A model generated the notes under the pieces. It saw only the letters and a program-made list of their open reading frames with translations. It did no database searches and was not told where the DNA came from. A stretch of DNA of 64,000 bases from positions 13,414 to 77,413 of the forward strand of contig NZ_AXAU01000004.1 in NCBI RefSeq assembly GCF_000472965.1. Direction: 5' to 3'. Position 1 is the first letter of the stretch. Every line of letters starts with the position of its first letter. Shown piece after piece: positions 17,450-26,476 of this stretch. The DNA is from Bradyrhizobium murdochi (GTDB taxonomy: Bacteria; Pseudomonadota; Alphaproteobacteria; Rhizobiales; Xanthobacteraceae). A program made the position numbers and the translations under genes.

Positions 17450-17596
17450 GGATTTGGATGGGTCCGGCTCGCCCGGCGGCCCCGCACGTCACGTCAGTGC
17501 TTTCGAAATCTTCGCCTTGGCCACACTTCTTAATGCGGCGTTAACCAGACCGGCCGACGCTGGCTGCGAAGATTCACGCCGCCCGGTTGTCTTACA

Positions 17597-18550
17597 ATGC
17601 TGTTTAAGAATCTTGCCCCCTCGCCGGCCCTTTCGATCATCCGGTTTTCCGACATCGACGCCTTCCGGCCGGTCGAATTCGTCGCCGATGCGCGCAGCCT
17701 CCCGCTGAATCTTGCGAACTTCCATACCGCGCGCGCGGCGGTGCAGTTGCCCTGCTGCCAGATCACGGTGCTCCGCTCGTTTCCGCGGATCGTCGATGTC
17801 AGCTACCGCGCCGCTCATGGCGTCGTCATCTTCCAGATCGAGGACGACTACGACGTGAGCGTCAACGGCATGTCCGTGAATCGTCCGGCTTTTGTCGGCA
17901 TGCGCGGCAATGTGGATTTGCAGTTCGTCGAACCCCGTGGATCGCTGCACGCGATCATCACGCTTGGCGCCGGCCTGCGCGATCGGGAATGGTTCGATAC
18001 GCCGGACCGGCTATGCCCGTTCATGCCGAACACTGACGCCCTCGCAACGGTCAGATCCGTCACGACAGGTATTTTGCAGACGGCTTCCGCCAGGCCGGAA
18101 CTGTTGCAGGAGCGGCGTTCGGCGCTGGCCCTCCAGGAAGGCCTGCTGCTCGCCATCGACGAAATGTTCCGCAGCGGCCGAACGCCGGAAGTGGCAGGCA
18201 AGAATGCAAGCATGGGTTATTGCCGCCTCGTTCGCATGATCGACGAGTATGTCGCGTTTCATTCCGCCGCGCCGATCTATAGCGCCGACCTCGCCGAACA
18301 GTGCGGCGTGTCGGTCAGGACGCTGGGCACAGCGGTGGCGAGCGTCCGCGGCATGAGTCTGCATCGCTATTTGCGCCTCAAGCAGCTTTGGTCGGCGCGC
18401 GCGCAGCTCGTGAAGGGATCCGACGCCATCACCGTGACATCGTGCGCGCGAGCCAACGGCTTCCATCACATGGGCGAATTCGCAAGACTCTATCGCGCGG
18501 TGTTCCATGAAACGGCGTCGCGCACGCTGGCTCGCGCGAGAGCGCGCTGA
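17597..18550 (+). CDS. AraC-family transcriptional regulator
   Basis: The 317-residue protein has a variable N-terminal sensing domain and a C-terminal AraC double helix-turn-helix from about residue 210 (IYSADLAEQCGVSVRTLGTA, MSLHRYLRLKQLWSARAQL, then VTSCARANGFHHMGEFARLY and FHETASRT). The second helix-turn-helix is well preserved. It is transcribed away from the RraA/cupin/Bug cluster across about 270 bases, which makes that cluster its most likely target. The inducer is unknown. Confidence 0.9.
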   Translation: MLFKNLAPSPALSIIRFSDIDAFRPVEFVADARSLPLNLANFHTARAAVQLPCCQITVLRSFPRIVDVSYRAAHGVVIFQIEDDYDVSVNGMSVNRPAFVGMRGNVDLQFVEPRGSLHAIITLGAGLRDREWFDTPDRLCPFMPNTDALATVRSVTTGILQTASARPELLQERRSALALQEGLLLAIDEMFRSGRTPEVAGKNASMGYCRLVRMIDEYVAFHSAAPIYSADLAEQCGVSVRTLGTAVASVRGMSLHRYLRLKQLWSARAQLVKGSDAITVTSCARANGFHHMGEFARLYRAVFHETASRTLARARAR

Positions 18551-18733
18551 CTGATTCTTGCCACAATGTGGCGTGCTTATCCGCTCGCCCGCGGATGGTG
18601 CACTTAGAATCACTACAGCATTCTCTGCGGGAACTCGGGTTGCTGTTGAATTTCTTCAAGATTTTTAACGGCCTGGCGCTGTGTTCCATCGGTCACATGA
18701 AGCGGGTAACGTTACAACGCCAGCGGGAACATC

Positions 18734-19462
18734 GTGCAGTTTCGGCGTGACAGCGCTGCCAAAATGATGACAATCGGCTCAACCAAAGTTCCCAAGAATT
18801 TCGACCGGAGCAAATCGTCCGTGATCGCCTCACGTGCATCGACATTGGTTTTTGCCGCGATCGGAGGGCTGTTCGTGCTCGCGCCGGTGGCTTCAGATGC
18901 CCAGTGGTGGCGTAGCGCACCGTACGATTTCGAATCCTGTGCCGATGTGGCCGAGAAGGCGACGACCAAAGAAGAAAAGACGGCGAAACTCGCTGAATGC
19001 AACGCGAAATTCGCCGGCCGCCGCAAGCCCGGCGGCGGCTACACCTATTACGACTTCATGCAGGACCGGACGTTCGACATCGCGGGTCCCAACCCGACGC
19101 CGGAAGAGCAGAAGAAGATCGACGAGCAATATACTGCCTATCTCGAGCGCGAGCGGCGCAACCACATCGCCGCAGCGGCGGCGGCCAAGCAGCAACAGCC
19201 GGAACCGCCGTCAGCACAGGGAATACAACAAGGCATCCAACAGGTGTCGCTGCGCACGGAGCAGGCTCCTCCGCCGGTCGAAACCGAAAAGGTGCCGATA
19301 CCGGTGGCGAGCCCTGTCAAGCAGGCCGCACGCATCAGGGCGGCCCATTGCGCCAAGAACCAATTCTCGTGTGAATGGCCGCGGCTCTCGGAAAGCATCA
19401 ACGGACTGAAAAAGCTGCTCAACCCGCAGCAGCAGCCACCGACCAAGCAGAAGAAGGGCTAG
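18734..19462 (+). CDS. Hypothetical exported protein
   Basis: This 242-residue protein has a hydrophobic N-terminal segment (STLVFAAIGGLFVLAPVASDA) that looks like a signal peptide after a long basic leader. The mature region has a conserved-looking WWRSAPYDFESCADVAEKA and a Gln/Pro-rich linker, ending with four cysteines overall (one near HCAKNQFSCEW). The GTG at 18734 is used; an ATG at 18764 is an alternative. No known domain was recognised. It stands alone between an AraC gene and a family-B repeat. Confidence 0.65.
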   Translation: MQFRRDSAAKMMTIGSTKVPKNFDRSKSSVIASRASTLVFAAIGGLFVLAPVASDAQWWRSAPYDFESCADVAEKATTKEEKTAKLAECNAKFAGRRKPGGGYTYYDFMQDRTFDIAGPNPTPEEQKKIDEQYTAYLERERRNHIAAAAAAKQQQPEPPSAQGIQQGIQQVSLRTEQAPPPVETEKVPIPVASPVKQAARIRAAHCAKNQFSCEWPRLSESINGLKKLLNPQQQPPTKQKKG

Positions 19463-19470
19463 ATTCTTCT

Positions 19471-19592
19471 GTCGTCCCTGCGAACGCAGGGACCCATACG
19501 CCGCGGCGGATGTTGTCTTGCTGCGATGGTCGACGACTTTCCTTCAACAATTGGCGACGGTGGTTATGGGTCCCTGCGTTCGCAGGGACGAC
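19471..19592. repeat. Dispersed palindromic repeat, family B (full element)
   Basis: It begins GTCGTCCCTGCGAACGCAGG and ends with the mirror-image GTCCCTGCGTTCGCAGGGAC plus GAC. The middle carries GGTGGTTATGGGTCCCTGCG, shared with 8481 and 59813. It directly follows the exported-protein gene and may fold into a long hairpin after its stop codon. Confidence 0.85.
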
Positions 19593-19624
19593 GTGGCTGA
19601 GCGGTGCGCACGCGGCGATCAGCA

Positions 19625-19825
19625 TCAGTGCGCGCGCAGCCGCTTGACGCGGCGCGGCTTGACGACCGGTGCTACGATCGCACGTGACGCCGCCCGCTGC
19701 TCCTGCAGCCTCGCTTCATAACCCGGCGACGGCGTTGCCGTTGGCGGCACGGCATAAGCGGGCAGCAATGACGCCCAGAAAATTAGGACGGCAACCGCTA
19801 CCAGCGCGAGACGCGTTCGTTTCAT
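19625..19825 (-). CDS. Small exported hypothetical protein (66 aa)
   Basis: This short protein starts MKRTRLALVAVAVLIFWASL and has a signal peptide ending near LLPAYAVPP, leaving a mature part of about 40 mostly basic residues (VVKPRRVKRLRAH). GGGAGAGG lies five bases before the ATG. Nothing identifies a function. It lies upstream of, and on the same strand as nothing else, between a repeat and the ketopantoate-reductase-like gene. Confidence 0.55.
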   Translation of the reverse strand: MKRTRLALVAVAVLIFWASLLPAYAVPPTATPSPGYEARLQEQRAASRAIVAPVVKPRRVKRLRAH

Positions 19826-19884
19826 GTTGCCTCTCCCATCGGCTTACCTGAACGAAACTCGCGCGGGGCCGGCGCCGAGGCAAA

Positions 19885-20892
19885 TCAATTTCGGGGGCGA
19901 ATCTGCTCCGGCGTCAGGCCGGGCGAGCCCTTGCCGCTGCTTTCAGCCTGCCGGATCAATTCCACGATCCGGCGCGAGAGCGGCGCCTCAAGTCCGCGGC
20001 GCTCGGCGATTTCGGTGATGACGCCCTGCAGATAATCGATTTCGGTCCGGCGGCTGCGCTGCAGATCTTCCCACATCGACGAGCGCGCCTCGGGATCGAT
20101 CTTCATCGTCCGCCCCAGCAACGCTTCGAAGACCGGATCCGGCAGGCGCAACAAAGCCGGCATCCAGGCGGGCGGAATCGGCGTCGGCGACACTGGCTTG
20201 ATACCTTCGGCCTTGATCGCCGCGAGAGCTTCGGCGAGCTGATCGGCGAACAATTGCCGCCATGGTCGTTCTGCGAGCTGCCGGCGCAGCGGCAGATCGG
20301 CCAGCGCGTTGAGCGCGTTGTTGAGATTGAGCAGCAGCTTGCCCCATTGCACGCCATCGATGTTGCCGGTCGGCCGCATCGTCAATCCCGGCACCGACAA
20401 TTTCTCCGCTGCGCGCGCTTCGTCCTGCTCGATGACAATGTCACCCGACGTGGCGCGATGAAACCGCCCTGCGCCAAGCGCGATCACATTGAACGGCACC
20501 ATGCCGCCGAGCACGCGCCGCCCCGGCAGGCGGTTGCGCAGCACGGCGGCGTTGCCGACGCCGTTCTGCAGGCTGACGACGACGGCATTGGACGGCGCAT
20601 GGTGAGCGATGATTTCGGCCATCGCCGCGGTGTCCGCGCTCTTGACCGTGACCAGCACCACGCCGGCGTCAGCAAAAATGGAAGGGTTTTCCGACAATAC
20701 GAACCGATCGCGCGCGACGGTCTGGTCAAAACCTTCAAAACTCGTCGGCCGCAGGCCGCTGGCTTCGATCTCGGCGATCACGCGCGAACGCGCCAAGAGC
20801 GCCACGCGGCGGCCGCCGGCCGCCAGCATGCCGCCGACGAAGCAGCCGATGCTGCCGGCGCCTGCGATACCGATCGTTTGGCGCGAAACCAT
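19885..20892 (-). CDS. 2-dehydropantoate 2-reductase-like protein (second copy)
   Basis: This 335-residue member of the PanE/ApbA family has an N-terminal IGIAGAGSIGCFVGGMLAAG Rossmann motif, VVVSLQNGVGNAAVLRNRLP, and the C-terminal catalytic region with WGKLLLNLNNALNALADLPL (Lys and Asn) and PEARSSMWEDLQRSRRTEID. The SSMxxDxxxxRxTEID pattern matches genuine ketopantoate reductases better than the copy at 5932, so this one is the better candidate for pantothenate synthesis. It stands alone; the gene at 21031 is divergent. Confidence 0.88.
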   Translation of the reverse strand: MVSRQTIGIAGAGSIGCFVGGMLAAGGRRVALLARSRVIAEIEASGLRPTSFEGFDQTVARDRFVLSENPSIFADAGVVLVTVKSADTAAMAEIIAHHAPSNAVVVSLQNGVGNAAVLRNRLPGRRVLGGMVPFNVIALGAGRFHRATSGDIVIEQDEARAAEKLSVPGLTMRPTGNIDGVQWGKLLLNLNNALNALADLPLRRQLAERPWRQLFADQLAEALAAIKAEGIKPVSPTPIPPAWMPALLRLPDPVFEALLGRTMKIDPEARSSMWEDLQRSRRTEIDYLQGVITEIAERRGLEAPLSRRIVELIRQAESSGKGSPGLTPEQIRPRN

Positions 20893-21030
20893 TTGTCACC
20901 TACCGCGTTGCAACCGGCTTCGAATAGCAGAGCGCGCGGACTGTGCCTATCGCAGGTGGCACGGTCCGCGCCTTGTAACCGTCATGTGCCACCGTTATGT
21001 TCCACGCGGGGCTACGCAGAGGAGACAACC

Positions 21031-21606
21031 ATGGGTTTACTCGACGTACTAAACGGCATGATGAATGGGCCGCGCGGTCCGAGCCGCCCCAGCTCAGAAT
21101 CCGAGAGCGGCGGAATGTCGCCCTTGACCATGGCGATCCTGGCGCTGCTGGCCTGGAAAGGCATCAAGCATTTCAGCGGCAACCAGACCGGCTCGGCACC
21201 GCAACCGGCGCCCGCGCCGGGCAATGTGAATGCCGGCATGCCCGGCGACGGCATGGGCGGCGGACTCAGCGACATGCTTAAAGGGGGCTTGGGCGGGCTT
21301 CTTGCTGGAGGCGCGGCCGGCACCGTTTTGAGCGGTGGCCTCGGCGACCTCCTGAATCAACTGCAGCAGAAGGGCCTCGGCGATCACGCGGACTCCTGGG
21401 TCAGCAATGGTCCCAACAAACAGGTCTCGCCCGGCGATCTCGCCAATGCGCTCGGCGCCGATCAGATCGATCAGCTATCGGCGCAAAGCGGATTGTCGCG
21501 CGACGACTTGCTGCAAGGCCTCAGCCAGTTTCTGCCCGACGTCGTCAATCATCTGACACCGGACGGACGGCTGCCGAACGAGAACGAGATATCGCAACGG
21601 ATCTGA
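21031..21606 (+). CDS. YidB/DUF937-family protein
   Basis: This protein of 191 residues starts MGLLDVLNGMMNGPRGPSRP. It has a Gly-rich middle (GGGLSDMLKGGLGGLLAGGA) and the DUF937/YidB C-terminal domain, LGDLLNQLQQKGLGDHADSW followed by ALGADQIDQLSAQSGLSRDD and LPDVVNHLTPDGRLP. The function of YidB proteins is unknown. The ATG at 21031 has a GGAGACAACC site; the frame stays open far upstream only as antisense of the reductase gene. Confidence 0.88.
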   Translation: MGLLDVLNGMMNGPRGPSRPSSESESGGMSPLTMAILALLAWKGIKHFSGNQTGSAPQPAPAPGNVNAGMPGDGMGGGLSDMLKGGLGGLLAGGAAGTVLSGGLGDLLNQLQQKGLGDHADSWVSNGPNKQVSPGDLANALGADQIDQLSAQSGLSRDDLLQGLSQFLPDVVNHLTPDGRLPNENEISQRI

Positions 21607-21616
21607 CGCCGGCACT

Positions 21617-21672
21617 GTAGCGTTTTCCAGCGAAGTGGATACCGGTTCGCGTGAAGAAAACGCGTCAAACAA
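21617..21672. repeat. Dispersed repeat, family F variant
   Basis: The block contains GCGTTTTCCAGCGAAGTGGA, ACCGGTTCGCG and GAAGAAAACGCGTC. GCGTTTTC and GAAAACGC are mirror images, so it can form a hairpin just after the YidB gene. It resembles the GGAAAACCGGTTCCCAC block at 16217-16262. Confidence 0.65.
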
Positions 21673-21738
21673 GAATCTAACGCGGCGCCCGAGAGGTGCC
21701 GCGTCGCTTCACCATCGACGCATTGGAAAGGGACGGAA

Positions 21739-22017
21739 ATGGGCGGCATTATCTGGATCATCGTCGTCGGCTTCGTCGCCGGCATCATCGCGCGCATCCT
21801 TTCGCCGGGCCAGAACAACCCGACCGGCTTCGTCCTGACTACGGTGCTCGGCATCGCCGGCGCATTCCTGGCGACCTTCGTCGGCCAGGCGATTGGCCAT
21901 TACAGCCCCGATCAGGGCGCCGGCTTCATCACCGCCACCATCGGCGCCCTGGTGGTGCTGTTCATCTGGAACAGGCTGGTAGCGCGCGGCGTGATCTCGG
22001 ATCCGGGAAATCGATAG
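21739..22017 (+). CDS. GlsB/YeaQ/YmgE-family membrane stress protein
   Basis: This small integral membrane protein of 92 residues has three hydrophobic helices: IIWIIVVGFVAGIIARIL, TGFVLTTVLGIAGAFLATFV and GAGFITATIGALVVLFIW. The Gly-rich pattern with NPTGF between helices one and two is the signature of the transglycosylase-associated (YeaQ) family, commonly induced by general stress. Its precise function is not known. A repeat follows it. Confidence 0.9.
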   Translation: MGGIIWIIVVGFVAGIIARILSPGQNNPTGFVLTTVLGIAGAFLATFVGQAIGHYSPDQGAGFITATIGALVVLFIWNRLVARGVISDPGNR

Positions 22018-22022
22018 AATTC

Positions 22023-22112
22023 TAGGGTGGGCAAAGCGAAGCGTGCCCACCATTGTCGACCGAGCAAGAGAGATGGTGGGCACGGCGCAAGAGCGCCTTA
22101 GCCCACCCTACG
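22023..22112. repeat. Dispersed palindromic repeat, family C
   Basis: TAGGGTGGGCAAAGCGAAGC at the left and a TTAGCCCACCCTACGA end at the right are imperfect mirror images, with GTGCCCACCAT and ATGGTGGGCAC nested inside. A second copy is at 28073-28167. It separates two convergent genes and could act as a two-way terminator-like hairpin. Confidence 0.85.
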
Positions 22113-22123
22113 ATTCTGTACCA

Positions 22124-22906
22124 TCACAACACCAGATGCATCCCCGCATCCATGCGCACGAACTCGCCGGTCATGTTGCTCGACGCCGGCGAAGCGAGGA
22201 AGCAGACGAGTTGCGCGATATCCTCGGCCGTGGAGGCGACCTTCAGCGGCACCTTCGCCACGACAGCGTCGCGCACCGCTTTCGCGCCGGCTTCGCCGCG
22301 CCCCTTGGTGAACCACGGCGTATCGATATAGCCGGGACACACCGTGTTGACGCGGATCAGCGGCGCCAGCGCGCGCGCCAGCGATTGCGTCATGGTGTTG
22401 AGCGCCCCCTTGCTTGCGGCATAGGCGACAGACGAGCCGCCGCCGGAAATGCCGGCGACCGACGACACGTTGACCACGGCGGACGGCAGGTTGGAGGCTT
22501 TAGCGCCCGCTTCGAGCAGCGCGCGCGCCGCGCGGATCATCTGGAACGGGCCGATCGTGTTGACGGCATAGATGCGCTGAAAGTCCTCGGCCGAAAGTCC
22601 GTCGAGGTCGTGATGCGGCACGTGCTTGGTGGTGCCGGCATTGTTGACCAGCACGTCGAGGCGTCCCCACGGCACGGCCGCGGCAGCAATCTTCCTGCAG
22701 TCTTCATCGCGCGACACGTCGCCCTGCACGACCACGACTTCGGCGCCAGCGCTGCGGCAGAGATCGGCGGTCGCTTCGGCTTCCGCCTTGCTGTTGGAAT
22801 AGTTGACGACGATGCGCGCGCCGCCCTTTGCCAGAATGGCCGCGGTCGCCGCTCCCAAACCCGAAGCAGAACCGGTGACAATCGCGCACAAACCATCCTT
22901 CGACAT
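22124..22906 (-). CDS. Short-chain dehydrogenase/reductase
   Basis: This 260-residue classical SDR has AIVTGSASGLGAATAAILAK for cofactor binding, VLVNNAGTTKHVPH, a Ser region in VVNVSSVAGISGG and YAASKGALNTMTQSLARAL for YxxxK. The strand-2 end (VVNYSNSKAEAE) suggests NADPH use. The ATG at 22906 is preferred because AAAGGG lies seven bases upstream; another ATG two codons earlier has no useful spacing. It is divergent from the acyl-CoA dehydrogenase genes, so a role as 3-hydroxyacyl-CoA or beta-ketoacyl reductase in that pathway is a reasonable inference. Confidence 0.9.
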   Translation of the reverse strand: MSKDGLCAIVTGSASGLGAATAAILAKGGARIVVNYSNSKAEAEATADLCRSAGAEVVVVQGDVSRDEDCRKIAAAAVPWGRLDVLVNNAGTTKHVPHHDLDGLSAEDFQRIYAVNTIGPFQMIRAARALLEAGAKASNLPSAVVNVSSVAGISGGGSSVAYAASKGALNTMTQSLARALAPLIRVNTVCPGYIDTPWFTKGRGEAGAKAVRDAVVAKVPLKVASTAEDIAQLVCFLASPASSNMTGEFVRMDAGMHLVL

Positions 22907-23187
22907 CCGCATTCCCTTTGTTGTTCTTGAATTAGAGTTTTGACCGCCCGCTGGCGGCGGCCGAGCGCTACCATATCGCGCGGCCAACGGCGTGCAAATC
23001 CGAAGAAGTCCGTTGCGCGGAATTTATTCTTTGCGCCGCGATCTTCATGCCGCCGCCTCATGCGGCCCTGCGGACAGCGCTTGTCACGGCTATGGCTTTT
23101 GCCCATCATAAAGCGCAAGAACAGACCGCAGCCGGACCCGGCCATATCAGTTGGGATTGGCATGCCAATTTCAAATCGGGGAACGCT

Positions 23188-24255
23188 GTGGCGGAGAGTG
23201 AGAACATCGTTGCCGAGACTGCGGAGAAAATTTTCGCCGATCTCGCCGACGCCCAAACCATCAATCGCGATAAGAAGGGCGAGTGGAAAGCCCCGCTCTG
23301 GCAGGCGCTGAGCGATGCCGGCCTGCCGCTGTCTTGGGTGCCGGAGGATTGCGGCGGCTCGGGCGCCTCTCTCGCTGAAGGCTTTAGCGTGCTGAGCGCC
23401 GCAGGGCGCTTTGCGGTGGCGGTGCCGCTGGCCGAAACCATGCTGGCGGGCTGGCTGTTGGCGCAGGCCAAGATCACCTCGCCCGGCGGCGAGATGACGG
23501 TAGTGCCCGCCAGCCCGAAAGACCGGATTACAGTCAATGCCGATGGCAGCCTCTCGGGCAGGGCGCGAGGCGTGCCGTTTGCCAAGGTTGCAAAATACTT
23601 CGCGATGGTCGCCAGCGATCCGAAGGGTGATTTCGCCGTCGCGCTGGTCGATGCCGGCAAGTGCCGGATCGAGAGCGGGCTCAATCTCGGCGGCGACCCT
23701 TCTGATGTCGTGACGCTGGACAAGGTGCAGCCGGCCGCGATCAAGCCGGCGCCAGCAGGTTTCGATCAGGCCCGGTTGATGCTGATGGGCGGCGTCGCGC
23801 GATCCCTGCAGATCGCCGGCGCGCTGGAATCGATGCTGGAAATCTCCGTGCGCTATTCCAACGAGCGTGTCGCCTTCGAAAAGAAGATCTCGAAATTCCA
23901 GGCGGTACAGCACAATCTGGCACGGCTCGCCGGCGAGTCGGCGGCCGCACTGGCCGCGGCCACTTCGGCCGCGGACGCCATTGCCAACGCCACGGTCTTC
24001 AACGACGAAGTGTTTCTCGAAGCGGTGGCGGCAAAAATCCGCTGCGCGGAGGCGGCGGAAAAAGGCGGCGGCATCGCCCATCAGGTGCATGGCGCGATCG
24101 GCTTTACCATCGAGCACATCCTGCATCGCTATTCCCTGCGCGCACTGGCCTGGCGCGACGATTTCGGCTCCGAGAGTTTTTGGGCGGTCGAGCTCGGCAA
24201 GCTCGTGGCGCAAAGAGGCGCCGATGAGTTGTGGCCGCTCGTGGCCTCGCGCTGA
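23188..24255 (+). CDS. Acyl-CoA dehydrogenase family protein (short subunit)
   Basis: This 355-residue acyl-CoA dehydrogenase-fold protein contains the N-terminal helical region, a reduced middle domain and a C-terminal domain with RYSNERVAFEKKISKFQAVQ and HQVHGAIGFTIEHILHRYSL. The GTG at 23188, preceded by CGGGGAACGCT, is preferred to the upstream ATG codons because family similarity begins with AESENIVAETAEKIFADL. It lies 33 bases before a full-size paralogue; such pairs often form mixed tetramers, as in steroid or branched acyl-CoA oxidation. Start of an operon with 24289 and 25491. Confidence 0.85.
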   Translation: MAESENIVAETAEKIFADLADAQTINRDKKGEWKAPLWQALSDAGLPLSWVPEDCGGSGASLAEGFSVLSAAGRFAVAVPLAETMLAGWLLAQAKITSPGGEMTVVPASPKDRITVNADGSLSGRARGVPFAKVAKYFAMVASDPKGDFAVALVDAGKCRIESGLNLGGDPSDVVTLDKVQPAAIKPAPAGFDQARLMLMGGVARSLQIAGALESMLEISVRYSNERVAFEKKISKFQAVQHNLARLAGESAAALAAATSAADAIANATVFNDEVFLEAVAAKIRCAEAAEKGGGIAHQVHGAIGFTIEHILHRYSLRALAWRDDFGSESFWAVELGKLVAQRGADELWPLVASR

Positions 24256-24288
24256 GATCATTTCGATTTGCCTGCATAGAGAATAACA

Positions 24289-25449
24289 ATGACCGCAGCC
24301 CTCCGTTTCGATCCGATCCGCCTGCCGAGCGAATGCGAGCAGTTGCGCAAGGAAGTCCGCGCCTTCCTTGCCGAAGAGATCGCCGCCGGCACCTTCGATC
24401 CGCACAAGCCGAACCGCGAAGATACCGACGTGCCGGAATTCTCCCGAAAGGTCGGCGCGCGTGGCTGGCTCGGCATGACCTGGCCGAAGAAATATGGCGG
24501 CCATGAGCGCTCGTTCCTCGAGCGCTATGTCGTGACCGAGGAAATGCGGGTGGCGAATGCGCCGACGCGGCGCTTCTTTGTCGCCGACCGCCAGAGCGGC
24601 CCGGTGCTTTTGAAATATGCACCCGAGCACATCAAGATGGAAATCCTGCCGCGCATCTGCCGCGGCGAGATCTGCTTTGCGATCGGCATGAGCGAGCCGA
24701 ACTCCGGCTCCGATCTGTTCGCGGCCAAAACCCGCGCGACCAAGACGGACGGCGGCTATCTGATCAACGGCACCAAGATCTGGACCTCCTCGGCCCATAT
24801 CGCCGATTACATGATCGCGATTTTTCGGACGTCACCGCCGACGAAAGAAAACCGCCGCCACGGCCTGACGCAATTCCTCGTCAAAATGAAGCAACCGGGC
24901 ATCCAGGTGAACCCGATCGGCCAGATCACCGGACAGTATGAATTCAACGAGGTGGTGTTCACCGATCACTTCATTCCCGACGATCACGTGCTCGGCGAAA
25001 TCGACGGCGCCTGGAAACAGGCGACTTCGGAGCTTGCCTATGAGCGGTCCGGCCCCGAACGTTTCCTGGAGACCTATTACGTGCTGACCGAGCTGGTCCG
25101 CGCCGTCGGCAATAACCCGGACACCCGCAGCGCCGAAGGCATTGGCCGCCTGGTGGCGCAGGTGCACACCATGCGGCGCATGTCGGTGTCGGTCGCGGGC
25201 ATGCTGCAGGCCGGCAAGGAGCCGGTGGTCGAGGCCTCTATCGTGAAAGATATCGGCACCATCTGGGAGCAGCAATTGCCGCATCGCGTGCGTGAGCTCG
25301 CCGCCTTTGTCGAGGAAACCGCCACCAACCGCGAGACGCTGGAAAAGCAACTCGACTTCGCCATCAAGACCGCGCCGAAGCTGACGATCCAGGGCGGCAC
25401 CACCGAGGTGCTGCGCGGCATCATCGCCCGCGGGCTCGGTCTGCGCTGA
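24289..25449 (+). CDS. Acyl-CoA dehydrogenase
   Basis: This full-length flavoprotein of 386 residues would introduce the alpha-beta double bond into an acyl-CoA. Landmarks are ICFAIGMSEPNSGSDLFAAK (FAD/substrate region), GYLINGTKIWTSSAHIADYM, YEFNEVVFTDHFIPDDHVLG and the C-terminal TIQGGTTEVLRGIIARGLGL. It is the second gene of the set after the shorter paralogue and before an enoyl-CoA hydratase, giving two consecutive beta-oxidation steps in one operon. The substrate chain is unknown. Confidence 0.92.
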   Translation: MTAALRFDPIRLPSECEQLRKEVRAFLAEEIAAGTFDPHKPNREDTDVPEFSRKVGARGWLGMTWPKKYGGHERSFLERYVVTEEMRVANAPTRRFFVADRQSGPVLLKYAPEHIKMEILPRICRGEICFAIGMSEPNSGSDLFAAKTRATKTDGGYLINGTKIWTSSAHIADYMIAIFRTSPPTKENRRHGLTQFLVKMKQPGIQVNPIGQITGQYEFNEVVFTDHFIPDDHVLGEIDGAWKQATSELAYERSGPERFLETYYVLTELVRAVGNNPDTRSAEGIGRLVAQVHTMRRMSVSVAGMLQAGKEPVVEASIVKDIGTIWEQQLPHRVRELAAFVEETATNRETLEKQLDFAIKTAPKLTIQGGTTEVLRGIIARGLGLR

Positions 25450-25490
25450 GCGCGCACGCTCGGTCTGCGCTAATTCAACGAGGAAACCGC

Positions 25491-26291
25491 ATGAGCAAAT
25501 ACACGGATATCGGCGTCGAGAAGCACGGCCATGTCGGCCTGATCGAGATCCGGAAACCTCCGCTGAACTTCTTCGACGTTTCGCTGATCAACCAGATTGC
25601 GGATGCGCTGGAGGAGTTCGACAACGACATCGAAATACGCGCTTCCGTGCTCGCCGCGCAAGGCAAGGCATTCTGCGCCGGCGCGGATTTTTCCGATCCG
25701 AAGCGGCAGGAGCAGGAAGCGAGCGCGCAGAATGATCCGGCCGCCAATCTGCCGATCAACCATCTCTACGTCCAGGCCGTGCGCATCTTCCGCAACAAGA
25801 AGCCGATCGTCGCCGCCGTCCATGGCGCGGCCATCGGCGGCGGTCTCGGCCTGGCCGTCTCGGCCGATTTCCGCGTCACCTGCCCCGAGGCCCGCTTCGC
25901 CGCCAATTTTACAAAACTCGGCTTTCATCCTGGCTTCGGCCTGACGACGACGCTTCCCGAACTCGTTGGCCGCAACAACGCCGAACTGATCTTCTACACC
26001 AGCCGCCGCATCACCGGCAAGGAGGCCACGCGAATGGGCCTTGCCAATGTCTGCGTGCCGCAGGACCAGGTGCGAGCCGAGGCCATGAAGCTTGCCGCCG
26101 AAATCGCCGAATGCTCGCCGCTCGGCCTGATCTCGACCCGCGCTACCATGCGCGCCGGCCTCGCCGACCGTGTCATGGCCGCCACCAACCACGAGCTCGC
26201 CGAGCAGACCAGACTGCGCGCCACGGAAGATTTCAAGGAAGGCGTCAAAGCCACCGCAGAACGAAGGGCGGCGAACTTCAAGGGGCGGTAA
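25491..26291 (+). CDS. Enoyl-CoA hydratase/isomerase
   Basis: This 266-residue crotonase-fold protein has GKAFCAGADFSDP and HGAAIGGGLGLAVSADFRVT for the two oxyanion-hole segments, and ARFAANFTKLGFHPGFGLTT in the catalytic region. The classical Glu positions are occupied by Gly/Leu and Phe, so an isomerase or a non-classical reaction is possible. GAGGAAACCGC precedes the ATG. It is the last gene of the acyl-CoA dehydrogenase operon and is followed by a family A repeat. Confidence 0.88.
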   Translation: MSKYTDIGVEKHGHVGLIEIRKPPLNFFDVSLINQIADALEEFDNDIEIRASVLAAQGKAFCAGADFSDPKRQEQEASAQNDPAANLPINHLYVQAVRIFRNKKPIVAAVHGAAIGGGLGLAVSADFRVTCPEARFAANFTKLGFHPGFGLTTTLPELVGRNNAELIFYTSRRITGKEATRMGLANVCVPQDQVRAEAMKLAAEIAECSPLGLISTRATMRAGLADRVMAATNHELAEQTRLRATEDFKEGVKATAERRAANFKGR

Positions 26292-26304
26292 GACTCGCGC
26301 CGCT

Positions 26305-26472
26305 TGCACCTCTTCCCTTCTCCCCTTGTGGGAGAAGGTGGCGCGAAGCGCCGGATGAGGGGTTCTCTCCGCGGGAGAGGCCTATGTTCACGGAGAGAAC
26401 CCCTCATCCGTCTCAATCGTGCTTCGCACGATTGATCCACCCTCTCCCACAAGGGGAGAGGGTAAGGTGCAC
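26305..26472. repeat. Dispersed palindromic repeat, family A
   Basis: The outer arms are CCCTTCTCCCCTTGTGGGAG and CTCTCCCACAAGGGGAGAGG. Inner mirrored parts include GGATGAGGGGTTCTCTCCGC and GGAGAGAACCCCTCATCC, plus CGTGCTTCGCACG. The element fills the whole gap between two convergent operons and could form a long cruciform or transcript hairpin. Confidence 0.85.
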
Positions 26473-26476
26473 CGCC

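Noticed and set aside
20254..21030. In-frame extension of the YidB gene upstream of 21031
   Set aside because: The added residues are antisense of the ketopantoate-reductase-like gene; the ATG at 21031 has a good ribosome site and starts the conserved domain.
22537..24798. A 753-codon open frame on the minus strand
   Set aside because: It is the antisense shadow of two well-supported acyl-CoA dehydrogenase genes, with His/Arg-rich composition typical of such shadows in GC-rich DNA.
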